Positions 1-14,113 are shown, counted from the stretch's first letter. The stretch: 64,000 bases of DNA from Deinococcus radiotolerans (GCF_014647435.1 NZ_BMPE01000001.1:310001-374000); one strand, 5' to 3'. The notes: a model not told the origin generated them from the letters alone. Made by a program: numbers and translations.

Positions 1-388
1 CGGCCTTGCTCTGCTTGCGCACGCGGGTGGGGGCCAGCGTGATGTTCTCCAGCACGGTCAGGTGCGGGAAGAGGTTGAATGACTGGAACACCATGCCCAC
101 CTCACGGCGGATGGCGTCTAGGTTGCCCTTCCCGTCCAGCGGAATGCCGTCCACCGTGATCTGGCCCCCGTCGTGCGGGTCCAGCGCATTGATGGTGCGG
201 ATGAACGTACTCTTGCCACTGCCGGACGGGCCGATCACGACCACGACCTCGCCCGGCTGCACGCGCAGGTTCACGCCGCGCAGCGCGTGGAAGCTGCCGA
301 AATGCTTGTGCACGTCACGCACATCAATGATGGGGGGAGCGTCCCGGCGAATCTGGCGGCCCGTGGCGGTGGGGGAGGACTGCGTCAT
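1..388 (-). CDS. Polar amino acid ABC transporter, ATP-binding subunit (GlnQ type), 3' part outside window
   Basis: The minus-strand frame opens with ATG at 388 and runs off the left edge, giving the first 129 or so residues. The Walker A motif GPSGSGKST and the Q-loop segment MVFQSFNLFPH are visible, and the spacing and wording match the GlnQ/HisP family of cytoplasmic ATPases that drive amino acid uptake. The signature motif, Walker B and H-loop lie outside the window, so completeness cannot be judged. It diverges from the TAXI-type substrate-binding protein at 569; the roughly 180 bases between them must hold both promoters. Family call is firm; the substrate is not readable from this part. 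Confidence 0.92.
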   Translation of the reverse strand, partial: MTQSSPTATGRQIRRDAPPIIDVRDVHKHFGSFHALRGVNLRVQPGEVVVVIGPSGSGKSTFIRTINALDPHDGGQITVDGIPLDGKGNLDAIRREVGMVFQSFNLFPHLTVLENITLAPTRVRKQSKA

Positions 389-568
389 GCCGTGTATGGT
401 AGCGCCGCCTGCGCTGGGCATGCAGCGTGCGCCACCGTGGCCTGATGTACCAGTGGGCGCGTCCCCACACCTTTCATTCGGCTGTAAACCCCCCTGTGGT
501 ACCATCCGCCTACTCTTCACACCCCGGGCTGAAACTTCTCATCTGCCCGTCTACCTTCAGGAGGAACC

Positions 569-1537
<969 letters not shown>

Positions 1538-1549
1538 CGGCCCGCGTGT

Positions 1550-1584
1550 GGGGGCCAGCCCGGAACGCAGTCGGGCTGGCCCCC
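1550..1584 (+). terminator. Intercistronic hairpin between TAXI binding protein and TRAP permease
   Basis: A perfect 13-bp stem (1550-1562 with 1572-1584) around a nine-base loop, without a T tract. It sits 12 bases after the stop of the binding protein and 26 bases before the permease start. A stem of this kind commonly protects the upstream message or attenuates the downstream gene, which fits the need for more binding protein than permease. Function is inferred. Confidence 0.6.
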
Positions 1585-1610
1585 AACCCCATTCAACCCA
1601 TGAGGAACCC

Positions 1611-3767
<2,157 letters not shown>

Positions 3768-3779
3768 CGTGACGGACCC

Positions 3780-3820
3780 GGCCCGGCGGCGACGGACACC
3801 CGTCGCCGCCGGGCCTTGTT
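3780..3820. terminator. Bidirectional terminator after TRAP operon
   Basis: A 16-bp GC-rich stem (3780-3795 with 3800-3815), four-base loop ACAC, followed by TTGTT. It lies between convergent genes, so it probably ends the TRAP transcript and also serves the response-regulator transcript on the other strand. Confidence 0.75.
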
Positions 3821-4275
3821 CAGGTGTGCGCGCCGCGGCCCGGGCTGAAACGGCACGTGGACCAGAACGCCACGAACGACTCGATCTGATCCATGAACCG
3901 CGGGAAGTCCTGCTCCTTGGTCAGGTACGAGGACGCCAGCAGATCGTAGGCCGTGACGATGTCCTCCGGATCCCTGGAGGACGACAGCATCACCACCGGA
4001 TACAGACTCAGGGCCGGGTCACGCCGGATGGACTGCAGGGCCTCGAAGCCGTTCATGATGGGCATGTTGATGTCCAGGACCACCACGTCCGGCTGCCAGT
4101 CCCGGTCGTCCCGCAGCCGTTCGAGCGCCTGACGGCCGTTCTCGGCGAACTGGAGGTCCACGGGCTGCGCCAGCGCCGCGAACGCCTCCTCCGCCAGCAG
4201 GCGGTCGCCGAGGTTGTCATCCGCCAGCAGCACCCGCAACTGCGCTGGCGTCCGGCCCTGCCCGGACCCGCTCAC
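3820..4275 (-). CDS. Single-domain response regulator (CheY/Rcp1-like)
   Basis: A 151-residue protein that is almost entirely a receiver domain. Acidic pair D19-D20 (LLADDN), phosphoacceptor D68 (VVLDINMP), the serine of VVMLSSS and the lysine of YLTKEQDF make a complete phosphorylation pocket. The end (DFPRFMDQIESFVAFW) resembles Rcp1-type regulators that partner phytochrome-like or PAS/GAF kinases. There is no DNA-binding or output domain. The chosen GTG at 4275 overlaps the TetR stop as GTGA, so translation is probably coupled to the repressor gene; longer readings through the TetR frame have no domain support. The partner kinase is not next door; the PAS/GAF kinase at 16306 is one candidate by family only. 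Confidence 0.88.
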   Translation of the reverse strand: MSGSGQGRTPAQLRVLLADDNLGDRLLAEEAFAALAQPVDLQFAENGRQALERLRDDRDWQPDVVVLDINMPIMNGFEALQSIRRDPALSLYPVVMLSSSRDPEDIVTAYDLLASSYLTKEQDFPRFMDQIESFVAFWSTCRFSPGRGAHT

Positions 4276-4826
4276 GGGCACAGCTGACCGCTGCACAGCG
4301 CGTGATACCGGCGGGACATCTCCTGGGCCGGGGTTGCGCAGCGGTCCTCTTCCACCCACCACCACGTGAGGGACAGCAGGCCACCGCTGAAGTAATGCGC
4401 CTGGTATGACACGGTTGCGTCCGTGACGGCCACGCGTCCGGGCACCACGAGGTCCTGCATGATGACCGCGAACTGCTGCTCGTACCGCGAGAGGATCGCG
4501 TGCGGCCCCCCTGTCGGGCTGAGGGAACTGAGGACCGGGGCAATATGGGCAATGTGGGCGAAATAGACCGTCCAGCGTGAATCCTCCGGGCCGGTCCACG
4601 CCCGCAGCGCCTCGTGAACGCGGCCCACCGCCTGGAGGAGGTAGCTGCTGAGGACGTCGTCTTTGTTCTCAAAATGAAGGTAGAAGGTCGAGCGGCTGAT
4701 GTCGGCCCGGTCACAGATGGCCTGGACGGTGACGGTCTGTAGACTCCTGTGCTCCAGCAGCAGGTCCACCAGTGCGGACTGAAGCGCGGCCTTCGTTCGC
4801 CGGACGCTACGGTTTCTGGACGCCAT
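4272..4826 (-). CDS. TetR family transcriptional regulator
   Basis: A 184-residue protein. Residues about 10-60 form the TetR helix-turn-helix (VTVQAICDRADISRSTFYLHFENKDDV); the remaining helices form a ligand domain rich in aromatic residues, probably binding a small hydrophobic molecule. It is the first gene of a two-gene unit with the response regulator, joined by a GTGA overlap. The upstream 420 bases contain no clear gene, so its operator, if autoregulated, should be close to 4827-4900. The ligand and targets cannot be read from the sequence. Confidence 0.9.
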   Translation of the reverse strand: MASRNRSVRRTKAALQSALVDLLLEHRSLQTVTVQAICDRADISRSTFYLHFENKDDVLSSYLLQAVGRVHEALRAWTGPEDSRWTVYFAHIAHIAPVLSSLSPTGGPHAILSRYEQQFAVIMQDLVVPGRVAVTDATVSYQAHYFSGGLLSLTWWWVEEDRCATPAQEMSRRYHALCSGQLCP

Positions 4827-5245
4827 TACTCACCGATTTTATGTTCCTTTCATGTCTGCGGCCTGACTGAACTGGCCGTCTTCTGGACATTGGCTGAAAA
4901 GCTGTCCATTCCTGCACGACGGCTGCGTGTCACTCTCGCGGTAGACAGCCTCGGTCACGGCCAAGTGCCAGGCAGTCGGAGGCTCTGACTGAAAGATGCT
5001 CCGAGCGCTCAGGGCTCACCGTTGGCCTCATCTATTTCACATGTTCTATCTGGATCAAGCTGATCGAAGAACACGTAAACGTCAACGGCTGAGTTGGAAT
5101 GCGGGGCCAACCGGGGCGCCGGAAGCCGAAACTCACTGGCCTGTCAAGGAACAATTCAATACCGGCAGACCGTTTGAGGCAGTGCTCCACCGTATCAATG
5201 AGCCGTTCCCACTTCAGCTCCGCCTTCGCTGGTTCCGCTCTGGCA
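4827..5245. other. Intergenic region, about 420 bases, no supported gene
   Basis: This stretch is less GC-rich than its surroundings and its open frames on both strands are short, overlap each other and show no recognisable domain. It must contain the promoter of the TetR/response-regulator pair near its left end. The right part precedes the 3' end of the methyltransferase. I see no repeat, RNA gene or insertion sequence that I can support. Confidence 0.5.
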
Positions 5246-6013
5246 TCACTCCACGCTGCCCAGGAACACCTGAGTCTGATAGTCCAGCGCCACCAGCCCC
5301 CCGGACTGGTGCGAGTCGAAGATGGCGTTCAGGTCGCCGCGTAACGCCGGGTACGCCGGGTCATTCTGGTTCGGCAGGTAGCTGACGCTGCTCGCCAGGG
5401 CGGTCAATCCCTCGCGGGACAACGGATGCCGGTGCGTGAACGTCAACCGTTCGAAACCGCCCGGCAGGTGCAGTGGCAGTTCATCGTCCAGCACGCGGGT
5501 CCGCAGGGGATCGTCACCCGCGTGCTGGCGCACCACCTCGCCGTACGCGCGGTTGAACATGCTGTCCACGGCCCGCCAGTCATTCCAGACAAGCAGGACG
5601 CGCCCGCCGGGCCGCAGGACCCGCCTGAACTCCGGGACGGTACGGGCCGGATCGAACCAGTGCGCCGCCTGCGCCGCCGTGATCAGGTCCACGCTGCCGT
5701 CCGCTAGACCCGTGGCTTCGGAGGTGCCCGCGTGGACGGTCAGCTGCCCCGCCCGCACCGCGGCTGATAGGTGATCTTCCAGGTGGGCGCGCATCTCCGG
5801 GTTGGGTTCCACGGCGGCCACGCTCGCCCCCATGTCCAGCAGCAGCGCTGTGAACCGGCCGGTGCCCGCGCCAATATCCGCGACTCGGCCGGTCAGCAGC
5901 CCGGCGTCCCGCAGCCACGCGCCCAGCGCGGCCGGGTACCCCGGGCGGGCCGCGGCGTAGGCGTCCGCGCGACCCAGGAAACGGGCGGGATTCACCACTT
6001 CGCTGTCGTTCAT
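5246..6013 (-). CDS. Class I SAM-dependent methyltransferase
   Basis: A 255-residue protein with a methyltransferase type 11 fold. Motif I is VADIGAGTGRFTALLL (about residues 48-63), the acidic ribose-binding residue is in AAVEPNPEM, and the LRPGGRVLLVWND strand follows. The AAQAAHWFD segment after motif II is typical of a broad group of uncharacterised bacterial small-molecule methyltransferases. ATG at 6013 is chosen over the in-frame start at 6037 because the family begins close to the NPARFLGRADAYAAARPGYP segment. Substrate unknown; no pathway neighbours give a clue. Confidence 0.9.
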   Translation of the reverse strand: MNDSEVVNPARFLGRADAYAAARPGYPAALGAWLRDAGLLTGRVADIGAGTGRFTALLLDMGASVAAVEPNPEMRAHLEDHLSAAVRAGQLTVHAGTSEATGLADGSVDLITAAQAAHWFDPARTVPEFRRVLRPGGRVLLVWNDWRAVDSMFNRAYGEVVRQHAGDDPLRTRVLDDELPLHLPGGFERLTFTHRHPLSREGLTALASSVSYLPNQNDPAYPALRGDLNAIFDSHQSGGLVALDYQTQVFLGSVE

Positions 6014-6041
6014 GCCCGCAGCATACGGGCCGGACATGGCG

Positions 6042-6446
6042 TCAGGTTTCGGCCCGGACCGGCTCGCTGCTCAGCTCTGGAGTGGTGGTCTGGACCGGTG
6101 CAGGAGGGACGCGGACTGGCTCTGCCCGGACGGGTTCAGACCGGACGGCCGTGCCGGCGCGCCCAGCTTCCGGTGCGTTCCTCCCGGCCCGGGCTTTCAG
6201 GGGGCGCGGGGCGAGGGGACGGACCGGCTCACGCACGCTGGGCCGCCACGCACTCGTGACGAAGTACACCACGCCGGCCAGGACGCCCGTGATCAGCAGG
6301 AACCACAGCAGGCGGCCCAGCACGCCCGCGGCGCCCACGATGAACAGGCCCAGCCCGGTCAGGAGTTGTCCCAGCAGCCACACGGCGGCCAGCGCCGTTA
6401 CGGCCAGCAGCACCACGCCCGCCAGGGCCAGCAGGAGACGTGTCAT
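6042..6446 (-). CDS. Small membrane protein with basic/proline-rich tail
   Basis: A 134-residue protein. Two closely spaced hydrophobic segments (about residues 2-26 and 30-68, the latter probably two helices) anchor it in the membrane; the rest is a hydrophilic tail with a repeated arginine, proline and SEPVR pattern (RSEPVRAEPVRVPP, SSEPVRAET), likely disordered. No family is recognised. ATG at 6446 starts directly with the membrane segment. It ends 28 bases before the methyltransferase start, in the same direction, so the two may share a transcript. Function unknown. Confidence 0.65.
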   Translation of the reverse strand: MTRLLLALAGVVLLAVTALAAVWLLGQLLTGLGLFIVGAAGVLGRLLWFLLITGVLAGVVYFVTSAWRPSVREPVRPLAPRPLKARAGRNAPEAGRAGTAVRSEPVRAEPVRVPPAPVQTTTPELSSEPVRAET

Positions 6447-6525
6447 CAGGGCGCAGTGTAGCAAGGTGCCGCCTGCACGGAGGACTGCCGTCCACGACCT
6501 GCTGACCTGACGTACCCTGGCCGTC

Positions 6526-8079
6526 GTGAAGATGCTGGAAACAGAGCTGCTCGTGGTGGGCGGCGGGGTGGCCGGGGCGTACGCGACCCTCACGGCGCGC
6601 AGTTACGGCGCGGACGTGATCCTGGCCTGCAAGACGCCGCTGGTGGGCGGCTCGACCCGTTGGGCGCAGGGCGGGATCGCCGCGCCCCTGGCGCAGGGGG
6701 ACGAGGACGCGCACGCGCAGGACACCCTGAAGGCCGCGCGCGGCCTGTGTGAACCGGAGGCGGTTCAGGCGTTCGTGCGTGACGCCCGCTCGCACGTGGA
6801 GACCCTGCGGGACCTGGGCGTGACCTTCAGCCCGCACGCCACCCTGGAGGGCGGGCACAGCCGGGCGCGCATCCGGCATCAGGGGGACGCGACCGGGCAC
6901 GCGATCAGCGTGGCCCTCGCCGAGGCGCTCCAGGCGGGCCGCAGTCCAGCGCTGCGGGTGCTGGAGCACGCGTTCGTGCGGAACCTGCGCGTGTCGGGCG
7001 GCGCGGTGGTGGGCGCGGACCTGCTCACGCCGGACGGGCCGGTGAAGGTCCGCGCCGGGGCGGTGCTGCTTGCCACCGGAGGCTTCGGGCGGCTGTACCC
7101 GGTGACGACCGCGCCGCCCGAGGGCACCGGGGACGGTCTGGGGCTGGCGTGGCAGGCGGGCGCGGCGCTGCGGGACCTAGAATTCGTGCAGTTCCACCCG
7201 ACCGCCGTGGTCCGGCACGGCGCGGCGCATCTGGTCACGGAGGCCGCGCGGGGTGAGGGGGGCCGCCTGCTGAACGCGCGCGGTGAGCGCTTCATGGAAC
7301 GCTACGACCCCGCGCTGGAACTCGCACCGCGGGACGTCGTGGCGCGCGCGATTGCCGCGGAGATTGCCGCGACGGGCCGAGTGGATCTGGACCTGCGGCA
7401 CCTGGGCGCGGCGTTCGTGCGCACGCGCTTCCCGACCGTCACGGCGTCCCTGGCCCCGCTGGGCCTGGACCTGGGCACGGACCTGATCCCGGTGCAGCCC
7501 GCCGTGCACTACACGATGGGCGGCGTGCTGACAGACGTGCAGGGCCGCTCGACCGTGCCCGGCCTGTACGCGGCGGGCGAGGTCGCGTCCAGTGGCCTGC
7601 ACGGCGCGAACCGCCTGGCCAGCAACAGCCTCTCGGAGGGGCTGGTGTTCGGCGCGCGCGCGGCCCGCGCGGCCCTGGCCGCCCTGAAGGCCGTGCCTGC
7701 CCGCTCGGAGGGCCTGAGCGCGCCGCTGGTGGACCCGGCGTGCCTGCCCGCCCTGCGTGAGGTGGTCGCGGGTGCAGCGGGCCTGCGCCGGGACGCGGCA
7801 GGCCTGCGCGCGGCGCTGGACGGCTGGCGGTGGCCGGAGACGACCGCCGAGTCCCGCGAGAGCCTGGAGGCGGGCCACCTCGCCCTGATTGGGGAGCGGC
7901 TGCTGCGATCAGCCCTGGCCCGCGAGGAGTCGCGTGGCGGGCATCACCGCACCGACTTCCCGCGCGAGGCGGCCTCGGCCGTGCACTCGGTGCAGTCGCG
8001 GGCGCTGGGGGATGGGGTGACCCGCGTGCCGGTTGGCGTGCCCGAGGCGCGCGCGGCTGTGCTAGGGTCATCCGCGTGA
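6526..8079 (+). CDS. nadB: L-aspartate oxidase
   Basis: A 517-residue flavoprotein that oxidises L-aspartate to iminoaspartate, the first step of de novo NAD synthesis. The FAD-binding glycine motif LLVVGGGVAGAYAT is near the N-terminus; the family segments SRARIRHQGDATGHAI, QFHPTAV, VTEAARGEGG and GLYAAGEVASSGLHGANRLASNS follow in order, and the helical C-terminal domain is present. GTG at 6526 or ATG at 6532 could be the start. It heads the nadB-nadC-nadA operon, which together makes nicotinate mononucleotide from aspartate and dihydroxyacetone phosphate. Confidence 0.97.
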   Translation: MKMLETELLVVGGGVAGAYATLTARSYGADVILACKTPLVGGSTRWAQGGIAAPLAQGDEDAHAQDTLKAARGLCEPEAVQAFVRDARSHVETLRDLGVTFSPHATLEGGHSRARIRHQGDATGHAISVALAEALQAGRSPALRVLEHAFVRNLRVSGGAVVGADLLTPDGPVKVRAGAVLLATGGFGRLYPVTTAPPEGTGDGLGLAWQAGAALRDLEFVQFHPTAVVRHGAAHLVTEAARGEGGRLLNARGERFMERYDPALELAPRDVVARAIAAEIAATGRVDLDLRHLGAAFVRTRFPTVTASLAPLGLDLGTDLIPVQPAVHYTMGGVLTDVQGRSTVPGLYAAGEVASSGLHGANRLASNSLSEGLVFGARAARAALAALKAVPARSEGLSAPLVDPACLPALREVVAGAAGLRRDAAGLRAALDGWRWPETTAESRESLEAGHLALIGERLLRSALAREESRGGHHRTDFPREAASAVHSVQSRALGDGVTRVPVGVPEARAAVLGSSA

Positions 8080-8110
8080 AAATCCGCACAACACCTGCGG
8101 GGGTCGCCCC

Positions 8111-9960
<1,850 letters not shown>

Positions 9961-9971
9961 CAGCAGGCAAA

Positions 9972-10004
9972 GGGAGCGCAGACTGATGGCCGGTCTGCGC
10001 TCTC
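9972..10004. terminator. Terminator-like hairpin after nadA
   Basis: The stem AGCGCAGAC (9975-9983) pairs with GTCTGCGCT (9993-10001) and extends by two or three more pairs; nine-base loop. No T tract follows. It sits between the convergent nadA and MOSC genes and probably serves both. Confidence 0.6.
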
Positions 10005-10019
10005 CCCATGGACTTCGGC

Positions 10020-10682
10020 TCAGCGGCTCGCCTTGCTCAGCTCCTCCTCGACGTCCCGGCGCAGACGGACCGCCAGGGGCCAGCGCAGGTACCCTTCCAG
10101 GGTCGCCGCGTCGGGTTTCGCGCCGAACCACAGGTCGAACAGCTCCGCGATGGTCGGCGCGCCTTCCTCGGCAGGCGTGAAGGTCACGCGGTCATCCGCA
10201 CCGACCGTGCCGGGCTGAAGGACGCGCAGGTACGCGCCGGGCCGGCGGGCCTGCGCGAACCGCTTGGCGAAGGTCCCGTCCCCCATGTGCGCCGCGAGGG
10301 TCGCGCAGGGAATCCGGGGCGCCGTCACCTCGAACACCACCTCGCCGTCCGGGCCGTGCACGGTCAGGCGGTCCCCCACCCGCAGCGCGGCCGATTCCAG
10401 GCCACTCAGGAGGAGGTTCTCGCCCAGCGTGCCCGGGCGCAGGGCCTCGCCCAGCACGGCCGTCCAGTGGTCGTAATCCGGCGCGGTGTACAGGTACGCC
10501 GCCTGATCGGGGCCACCGTGGTGCTTCTTGTTGTTCACGTGATCCCCGTCCAGGCCCCCGAGGCCCACCGTGACCCGGCCCGGGACGGGGTGCTTGTCGA
10601 TGCCGCTGATGTCGTCGCGCTTCCCGACGCGCAGGGCGGTGGGCTGCCCGATGCACACGGCGTTCAGGGTGAAGGAGGTCAT
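10020..10682 (-). CDS. MOSC domain protein (YiiM-like)
   Basis: A 220-residue protein with a MOSC domain, the sulfur-carrier fold related to the C-terminal part of molybdenum cofactor sulfurase; YiiM relatives act on N-hydroxylated substrates together with molybdenum cofactor. [32 protein letters not shown], and the conserved cysteine in [13 protein letters not shown] are present, followed by the C-terminal helical tail of the YiiM group. ATG at 10682 has an AGGAGGTC-like context on the opposite strand ambiguous for Shine-Dalgarno use. No molybdenum-enzyme gene is nearby. Confidence 0.9.
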   Translation of the reverse strand: MTSFTLNAVCIGQPTALRVGKRDDISGIDKHPVPGRVTVGLGGLDGDHVNNKKHHGGPDQAAYLYTAPDYDHWTAVLGEALRPGTLGENLLLSGLESAALRVGDRLTVHGPDGEVVFEVTAPRIPCATLAAHMGDGTFAKRFAQARRPGAYLRVLQPGTVGADDRVTFTPAEEGAPTIAELFDLWFGAKPDAATLEGYLRWPLAVRLRRDVEEELSKASR

Positions 10683-10755
10683 GAGCGCAGCGTAGCGTGA
10701 CCGGCGCGGGCCGTGGTGACCGCTGTCCTCGTCAGGTTCGCGCGGGTGTGCTGGA

Positions 10756-11190
10756 ATGCAGGGCGTGAGTGCCGTCCCCCCAACCTCCCCCTTCGATCCT
10801 GCTATGGCTGATGCGGGCCGCGTACCGACCCTGGCCGTGCTGGTGTCCCTGTTCGGCCTGACGGTTCTGCCCTTCCTGGCGGGCCTTGTCCAGGGGCAGA
10901 CGGAAGGCGCCGGACGCGAGGTGTTGTACGCGACCGGGACGGCCTTCCTGCTGGGCATGGTGTGGCGCGGCAGCGTGTGGGCGTGGCGCCTGACGGTCAG
11001 TTTCGGGATGCTGGCCGGTTTCCTGGTGTTCATCGTGGGCATGCTGGCGGGCAGTGCCTCCTGGCGCGGCTGGGTGGTCAGCGTGGCGGGCCTGGGGTAC
11101 CTGCTGCTGTGCACGGCGCTGGTGGGGACGCCCAGCATCCGCGCGTTCCTCGACTCCCGCTGGGCGCAGCGGTCCGGGCGGCGGGCGTGA
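10756..11190 (+). CDS. Hypothetical integral membrane protein
   Basis: A 144-residue protein with four predicted transmembrane helices (about residues 25-45, 56-73, 75-99 and 103-122). The start may instead be an in-frame ATG at 10804, which would give a 128-residue protein beginning just before the first helix. Its stop overlaps the RNHCP gene as GTGA, so the pair is probably co-translated. No family recognised. Confidence 0.7.
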   Translation: MQGVSAVPPTSPFDPAMADAGRVPTLAVLVSLFGLTVLPFLAGLVQGQTEGAGREVLYATGTAFLLGMVWRGSVWAWRLTVSFGMLAGFLVFIVGMLAGSASWRGWVVSVAGLGYLLLCTALVGTPSIRAFLDSRWAQRSGRRA

Positions 11191-11531
11191 GCGGCGAGCG
11201 GCGCTTCACGGTGCAGGGGACGAACAACGCGTTCACCTGCGCGAACTGCAGCCATACGGTGCAGCCCTTGCAGAACGGTTCGGTGCGGAACCACTGTCCC
11301 ACGTGCCTGCATAGCCTGCACGTGGACGTCATGCCCGGCGACCGCGCCTGCGACTGCCACGGCGTAATGGAACCCGTGGACGTCGATCAGAGTGGCAAGA
11401 AAGGCTGGGTGATCGTGCACCGATGCCGGAAGTGCGGCTTCACCGGACGGAACCGCGCGGCGCTGGACGACCCGGGGCAGCCGGACAGCTGGGACGCCCT
11501 GATCGCCATCAGCAGCCGCAGGCGCGAGTAA
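11187..11531 (+). CDS. RNHCP domain zinc-binding protein
   Basis: A 114-residue protein with four CxxC-like pairs: CANC near residue 18, NHCPTC near residue 37, CDCHG and CRKC further on. The [11 protein letters not shown] segment is the motif that names the RNHCP family (found in many Gram-positive and Deinococcus genomes, function unknown). The start GTG at 11187 overlaps the stop of the upstream membrane protein. The cysteine layout suggests two zinc ribbons; nucleic-acid or ribosome association is a guess only. Confidence 0.88.
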   Translation: MSGERRFTVQGTNNAFTCANCSHTVQPLQNGSVRNHCPTCLHSLHVDVMPGDRACDCHGVMEPVDVDQSGKKGWVIVHRCRKCGFTGRNRAALDDPGQPDSWDALIAISSRRRE

Positions 11532-11591
11532 CAGCCGCCACGTTCGGCGCGTCCCGGCGGGCGGACGGGGACGCACGGTATTCTGCCGGGC

Positions 11592-11765
11592 ATGGGATTG
11601 TGGGTTTTCTTCATTCTGATTCTCCTGAGCGCCAGCGGCATCCTGGCCCTGACCTTCGGCCCGCTGAAGGCCGCGCCGAACGTGGGGGCGCTGCGGACCG
11701 TGGCGTACGTTCAGTACGTCGCGGCGCTCCTGCTGCTGGGCGCGCGCCTGACCGGCAACGCATGA
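11592..11765 (+). CDS. Small hydrophobic membrane protein, 57 aa
   Basis: A short gene with ATG at 11592 and TGA at 11765. Residues 2-22 and about 36-51 are hydrophobic, giving two transmembrane helices linked by a short proline/alanine-containing loop (GPLKAAPN). The codon third positions are GC-rich as in neighbouring genes, and it fills a gap that otherwise has no gene between the RNHCP protein and the MBL-fold hydrolase. No family recognised. Confidence 0.6.
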   Translation: MGLWVFFILILLSASGILALTFGPLKAAPNVGALRTVAYVQYVAALLLLGARLTGNA

Positions 11766-11835
11766 GCACCCGGACACACCGCCCGCAGGCCGGGTGCGGC
11801 CAGCCCCCCGTGCGCTTCTTTGTCCCGGGGCACCA

Positions 11836-12738
11836 GTGACCGTCCAGACGATCGATCTGAACTTCCAGGGTGTGGCTGGCGTGATCGCGTCCAGCGTGTT
11901 CGACACGGGAGACGGACTGGCCGTCGTGGACACCGGGCCGGGCAGCACCCTGGACGCACTGGAGACCGGACTGGCCGGACTGGGCGCCACCCTGAGCGAC
12001 GTGCGGCACGTGCTTCTCACGCACATTCACTTTGATCACGCAGGCGCCGCAGGCACCGTGCTGGAGCGGGTGCCGCAGGCCCGCGCGTACGTGCACGAGC
12101 GGGGCGCCGCGCACCTGTCGCGCCCCGAGCGGCTGCTGGCCAGTGCCACGCAGATCTACGGCGAGCACATGGACACCCTATGGGGCGCCATGCAGCCCAT
12201 CGACCCCCAGCGCCTGACCGTCCTGAGCGGCGGCGAGACGCTGACGCTGGGCAACCAGGCCGTGCGGGTGCTGTACACGCCCGGGCACGCCGTGCACCAC
12301 GTCGCCTACCACGCTGGTGACGACCTGTTCCTGGGTGACGTTGGCGGCATCCGCTTGGACGCTGCTCAGACACCCCGCGCGCCCACCCCCCCGCCAGACA
12401 TCAATCTGGACGCGTGGCGCGACAGCCTCTCCACGCTGGAGACGCTGGACGCCCGGACGCTGCACCTCGCGCACTTCGGGGCGTACCCGAACACCCCCGC
12501 CCACTGGGCAGGCCTGCGCGCCACCATGACCGCCGACGCGGAGCGGATCCGCGCGGGCCTGGAGGCCGGGCACACCCCCGAGGCCATCACCGACGCCTTC
12601 ACCGAGGACCTGATGCACGAACTGAAGCTGGAAGACCCCACCCTGCCCGCCCGTTACGACTTCGCCTGCCCACCCTGGATGAGCGTCCAGGGCCTCATCC
12701 GCTACTGGCAGCGCCGCGCGGCGCGCGGGACCGCCTGA
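11836..12738 (+). CDS. MBL-fold metallohydrolase
   Basis: A 300-residue metallo-beta-lactamase-fold hydrolase. The metal-binding HIHFDHAG motif lies near residue 67, the second histidine in [13 protein letters not shown] near residue 150, the bridging acid in LFLGDVGG and a final histidine in [12 protein letters not shown]. Start GTG at 11836 places the protein directly at the first strand; an upstream GTG at 11794 would add 14 residues. The stop overlaps purD by one base (TGATG), a tight coupling, although no role in purine synthesis is known. Substrate unknown; thiolester or sulfur-transfer hydrolysis is possible for this branch. Confidence 0.9.
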   Translation: MTVQTIDLNFQGVAGVIASSVFDTGDGLAVVDTGPGSTLDALETGLAGLGATLSDVRHVLLTHIHFDHAGAAGTVLERVPQARAYVHERGAAHLSRPERLLASATQIYGEHMDTLWGAMQPIDPQRLTVLSGGETLTLGNQAVRVLYTPGHAVHHVAYHAGDDLFLGDVGGIRLDAAQTPRAPTPPPDINLDAWRDSLSTLETLDARTLHLAHFGAYPNTPAHWAGLRATMTADAERIRAGLEAGHTPEAITDAFTEDLMHELKLEDPTLPARYDFACPPWMSVQGLIRYWQRRAARGTA

Positions 12739-13991
12739 TGCGCGTCCTGGTGATCGGGGGCGGCGGCCGCGAACACGCCATCGTGCACGCCTGCACCCGC
12801 GCAGGTCACGAGGTGCTGTGCACACCCGGCAACCCCGGCATGGCCGAACTGGCCCGCGTGGTGGTCAGCGCCCAGGACGCCGCGAGCCTCGCCCGCCTGG
12901 CCCAGGCCGAGGGCGTGGACGTCGTCATCGTGGGGCCTGAAGCGTACCTCGCGGCGGGCGTCGTGGACGAATGCGACACGCTGGGCATTCCAGCGTTCGG
13001 ACCCACCCGCGCCGCGAGCCGCCTTGAAGGGGACAAGGCCTGGAGCAAGGCGTTCATGCACCGCCACGGCATCCCCACCGCCGCTCACCACACCTTCAGC
13101 GACCTAGAGGCCGCCGAGGCGCACGTCGCGTCCCTCACGCCACCCATCGTGGTGAAGGACGCGGGCCTGAAGGCTGGGAAGGGCGTCACCATCGCCCACA
13201 CCACCGACGATGCACGCGCGGCGCTGCAGGACATCTTCACCCAGTCGGGCGCTCAGGCCGTCATCGAGGACTTCATGACCGGGCAGGAAGTCACTGTACT
13301 CGCCCTGACCGACGGGACCACGTACGCTCTGACGCCCCCCAGCCAGGATCACAAAACCATCCACGAGGGCGACACGGGCCCCATGACCGGCGGTATGGGC
13401 GTCATCTGCCCCTTCCCGATCGCGCCGGAGCAGATGGAGGTCGTGCGGCGCGACATCATCGAACCCACCCTGGCCGGCATGCGCGCCGACGGGCATCCCT
13501 TCCGGGGTGTGCTGTACGCCGGGCTAATGCTCACGCCGCACGGCCCCAAAGTCGTGGAATTCAACGCCCGCTTCGGCGATCCCGAAGCCGAGGCGGTCCT
13601 CCCCCTGCTGGACAGCGACCTTGCGCAGCACGCCCTGGACGCCGCGCGCGGTCAGTTCCAGCCGGACACCGTGCGGTTCCGCGGCGCCGCCAGCGCGACC
13701 ATCATCCTCGCCGCGCCCGGCTACCCCGGCGAACCTCAGAAGGGGATTCCCCTCGACCTGCCCACCCCCAGCACGGACGAGATCATCTACCACGCCGGCA
13801 CGGCAGCCAGCACCAATGGACTGATCAGCACCGGGGGCCGTGTGCTCGCCGTTACCGCCGTCGCTGACACCCTGAATGTCGCCCTGGGCCGCGCCTACGC
13901 CCTTGCCGACCGGGTGGATTTTCCCGGCGCTCAGCTCAGGAAGGACATCGGCGCCCGTATCGGCGCCACCCCCGACCACACGTCCGTTTGA
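12738..13991 (+). CDS. purD: Phosphoribosylamine--glycine ligase
   Basis: A 417-residue ATP-grasp enzyme, second step of purine synthesis (phosphoribosylamine plus glycine to GAR). The N-terminal VLVIGGGGREHAI, the ATP-grasp segments LEGDKAWSKAFM, VVKDAGLKAGKGV, IEDFMTGQEVTVLALTDG and the metal-site EFNARFGDPEAEAVLPLL are all present and the length is normal. It starts by a one-base overlap with the upstream hydrolase. tRNA-Leu follows 40 bases downstream on the same strand. Confidence 0.97.
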   Translation: MRVLVIGGGGREHAIVHACTRAGHEVLCTPGNPGMAELARVVVSAQDAASLARLAQAEGVDVVIVGPEAYLAAGVVDECDTLGIPAFGPTRAASRLEGDKAWSKAFMHRHGIPTAAHHTFSDLEAAEAHVASLTPPIVVKDAGLKAGKGVTIAHTTDDARAALQDIFTQSGAQAVIEDFMTGQEVTVLALTDGTTYALTPPSQDHKTIHEGDTGPMTGGMGVICPFPIAPEQMEVVRRDIIEPTLAGMRADGHPFRGVLYAGLMLTPHGPKVVEFNARFGDPEAEAVLPLLDSDLAQHALDAARGQFQPDTVRFRGAASATIILAAPGYPGEPQKGIPLDLPTPSTDEIIYHAGTAASTNGLISTGGRVLAVTAVADTLNVALGRAYALADRVDFPGAQLRKDIGARIGATPDHTSV

Positions 13992-14031
13992 CCAGCCCAC
14001 GCTCAGGCGCTACCATTCCCCACGCACCCAC

Positions 14032-14113
<82 letters not shown>

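Noticed and set aside
473..483. An 11-base word TTCATTCGGCT repeated near 26183
   Set aside because: Both copies lie before genes, but two copies of one short word with different surroundings may be chance.
5099..5344. Possible gene remnant left of the methyltransferase
   Set aside because: Frames on both strands are short and none matches a family I know; not enough to call a pseudogene or insertion sequence.
6082..6210. Short repeats in the SEPVR-rich region as a DNA repeat or CRISPR
   Set aside because: They are imperfect and in frame, explained by a repetitive protein tail; no spacer structure.
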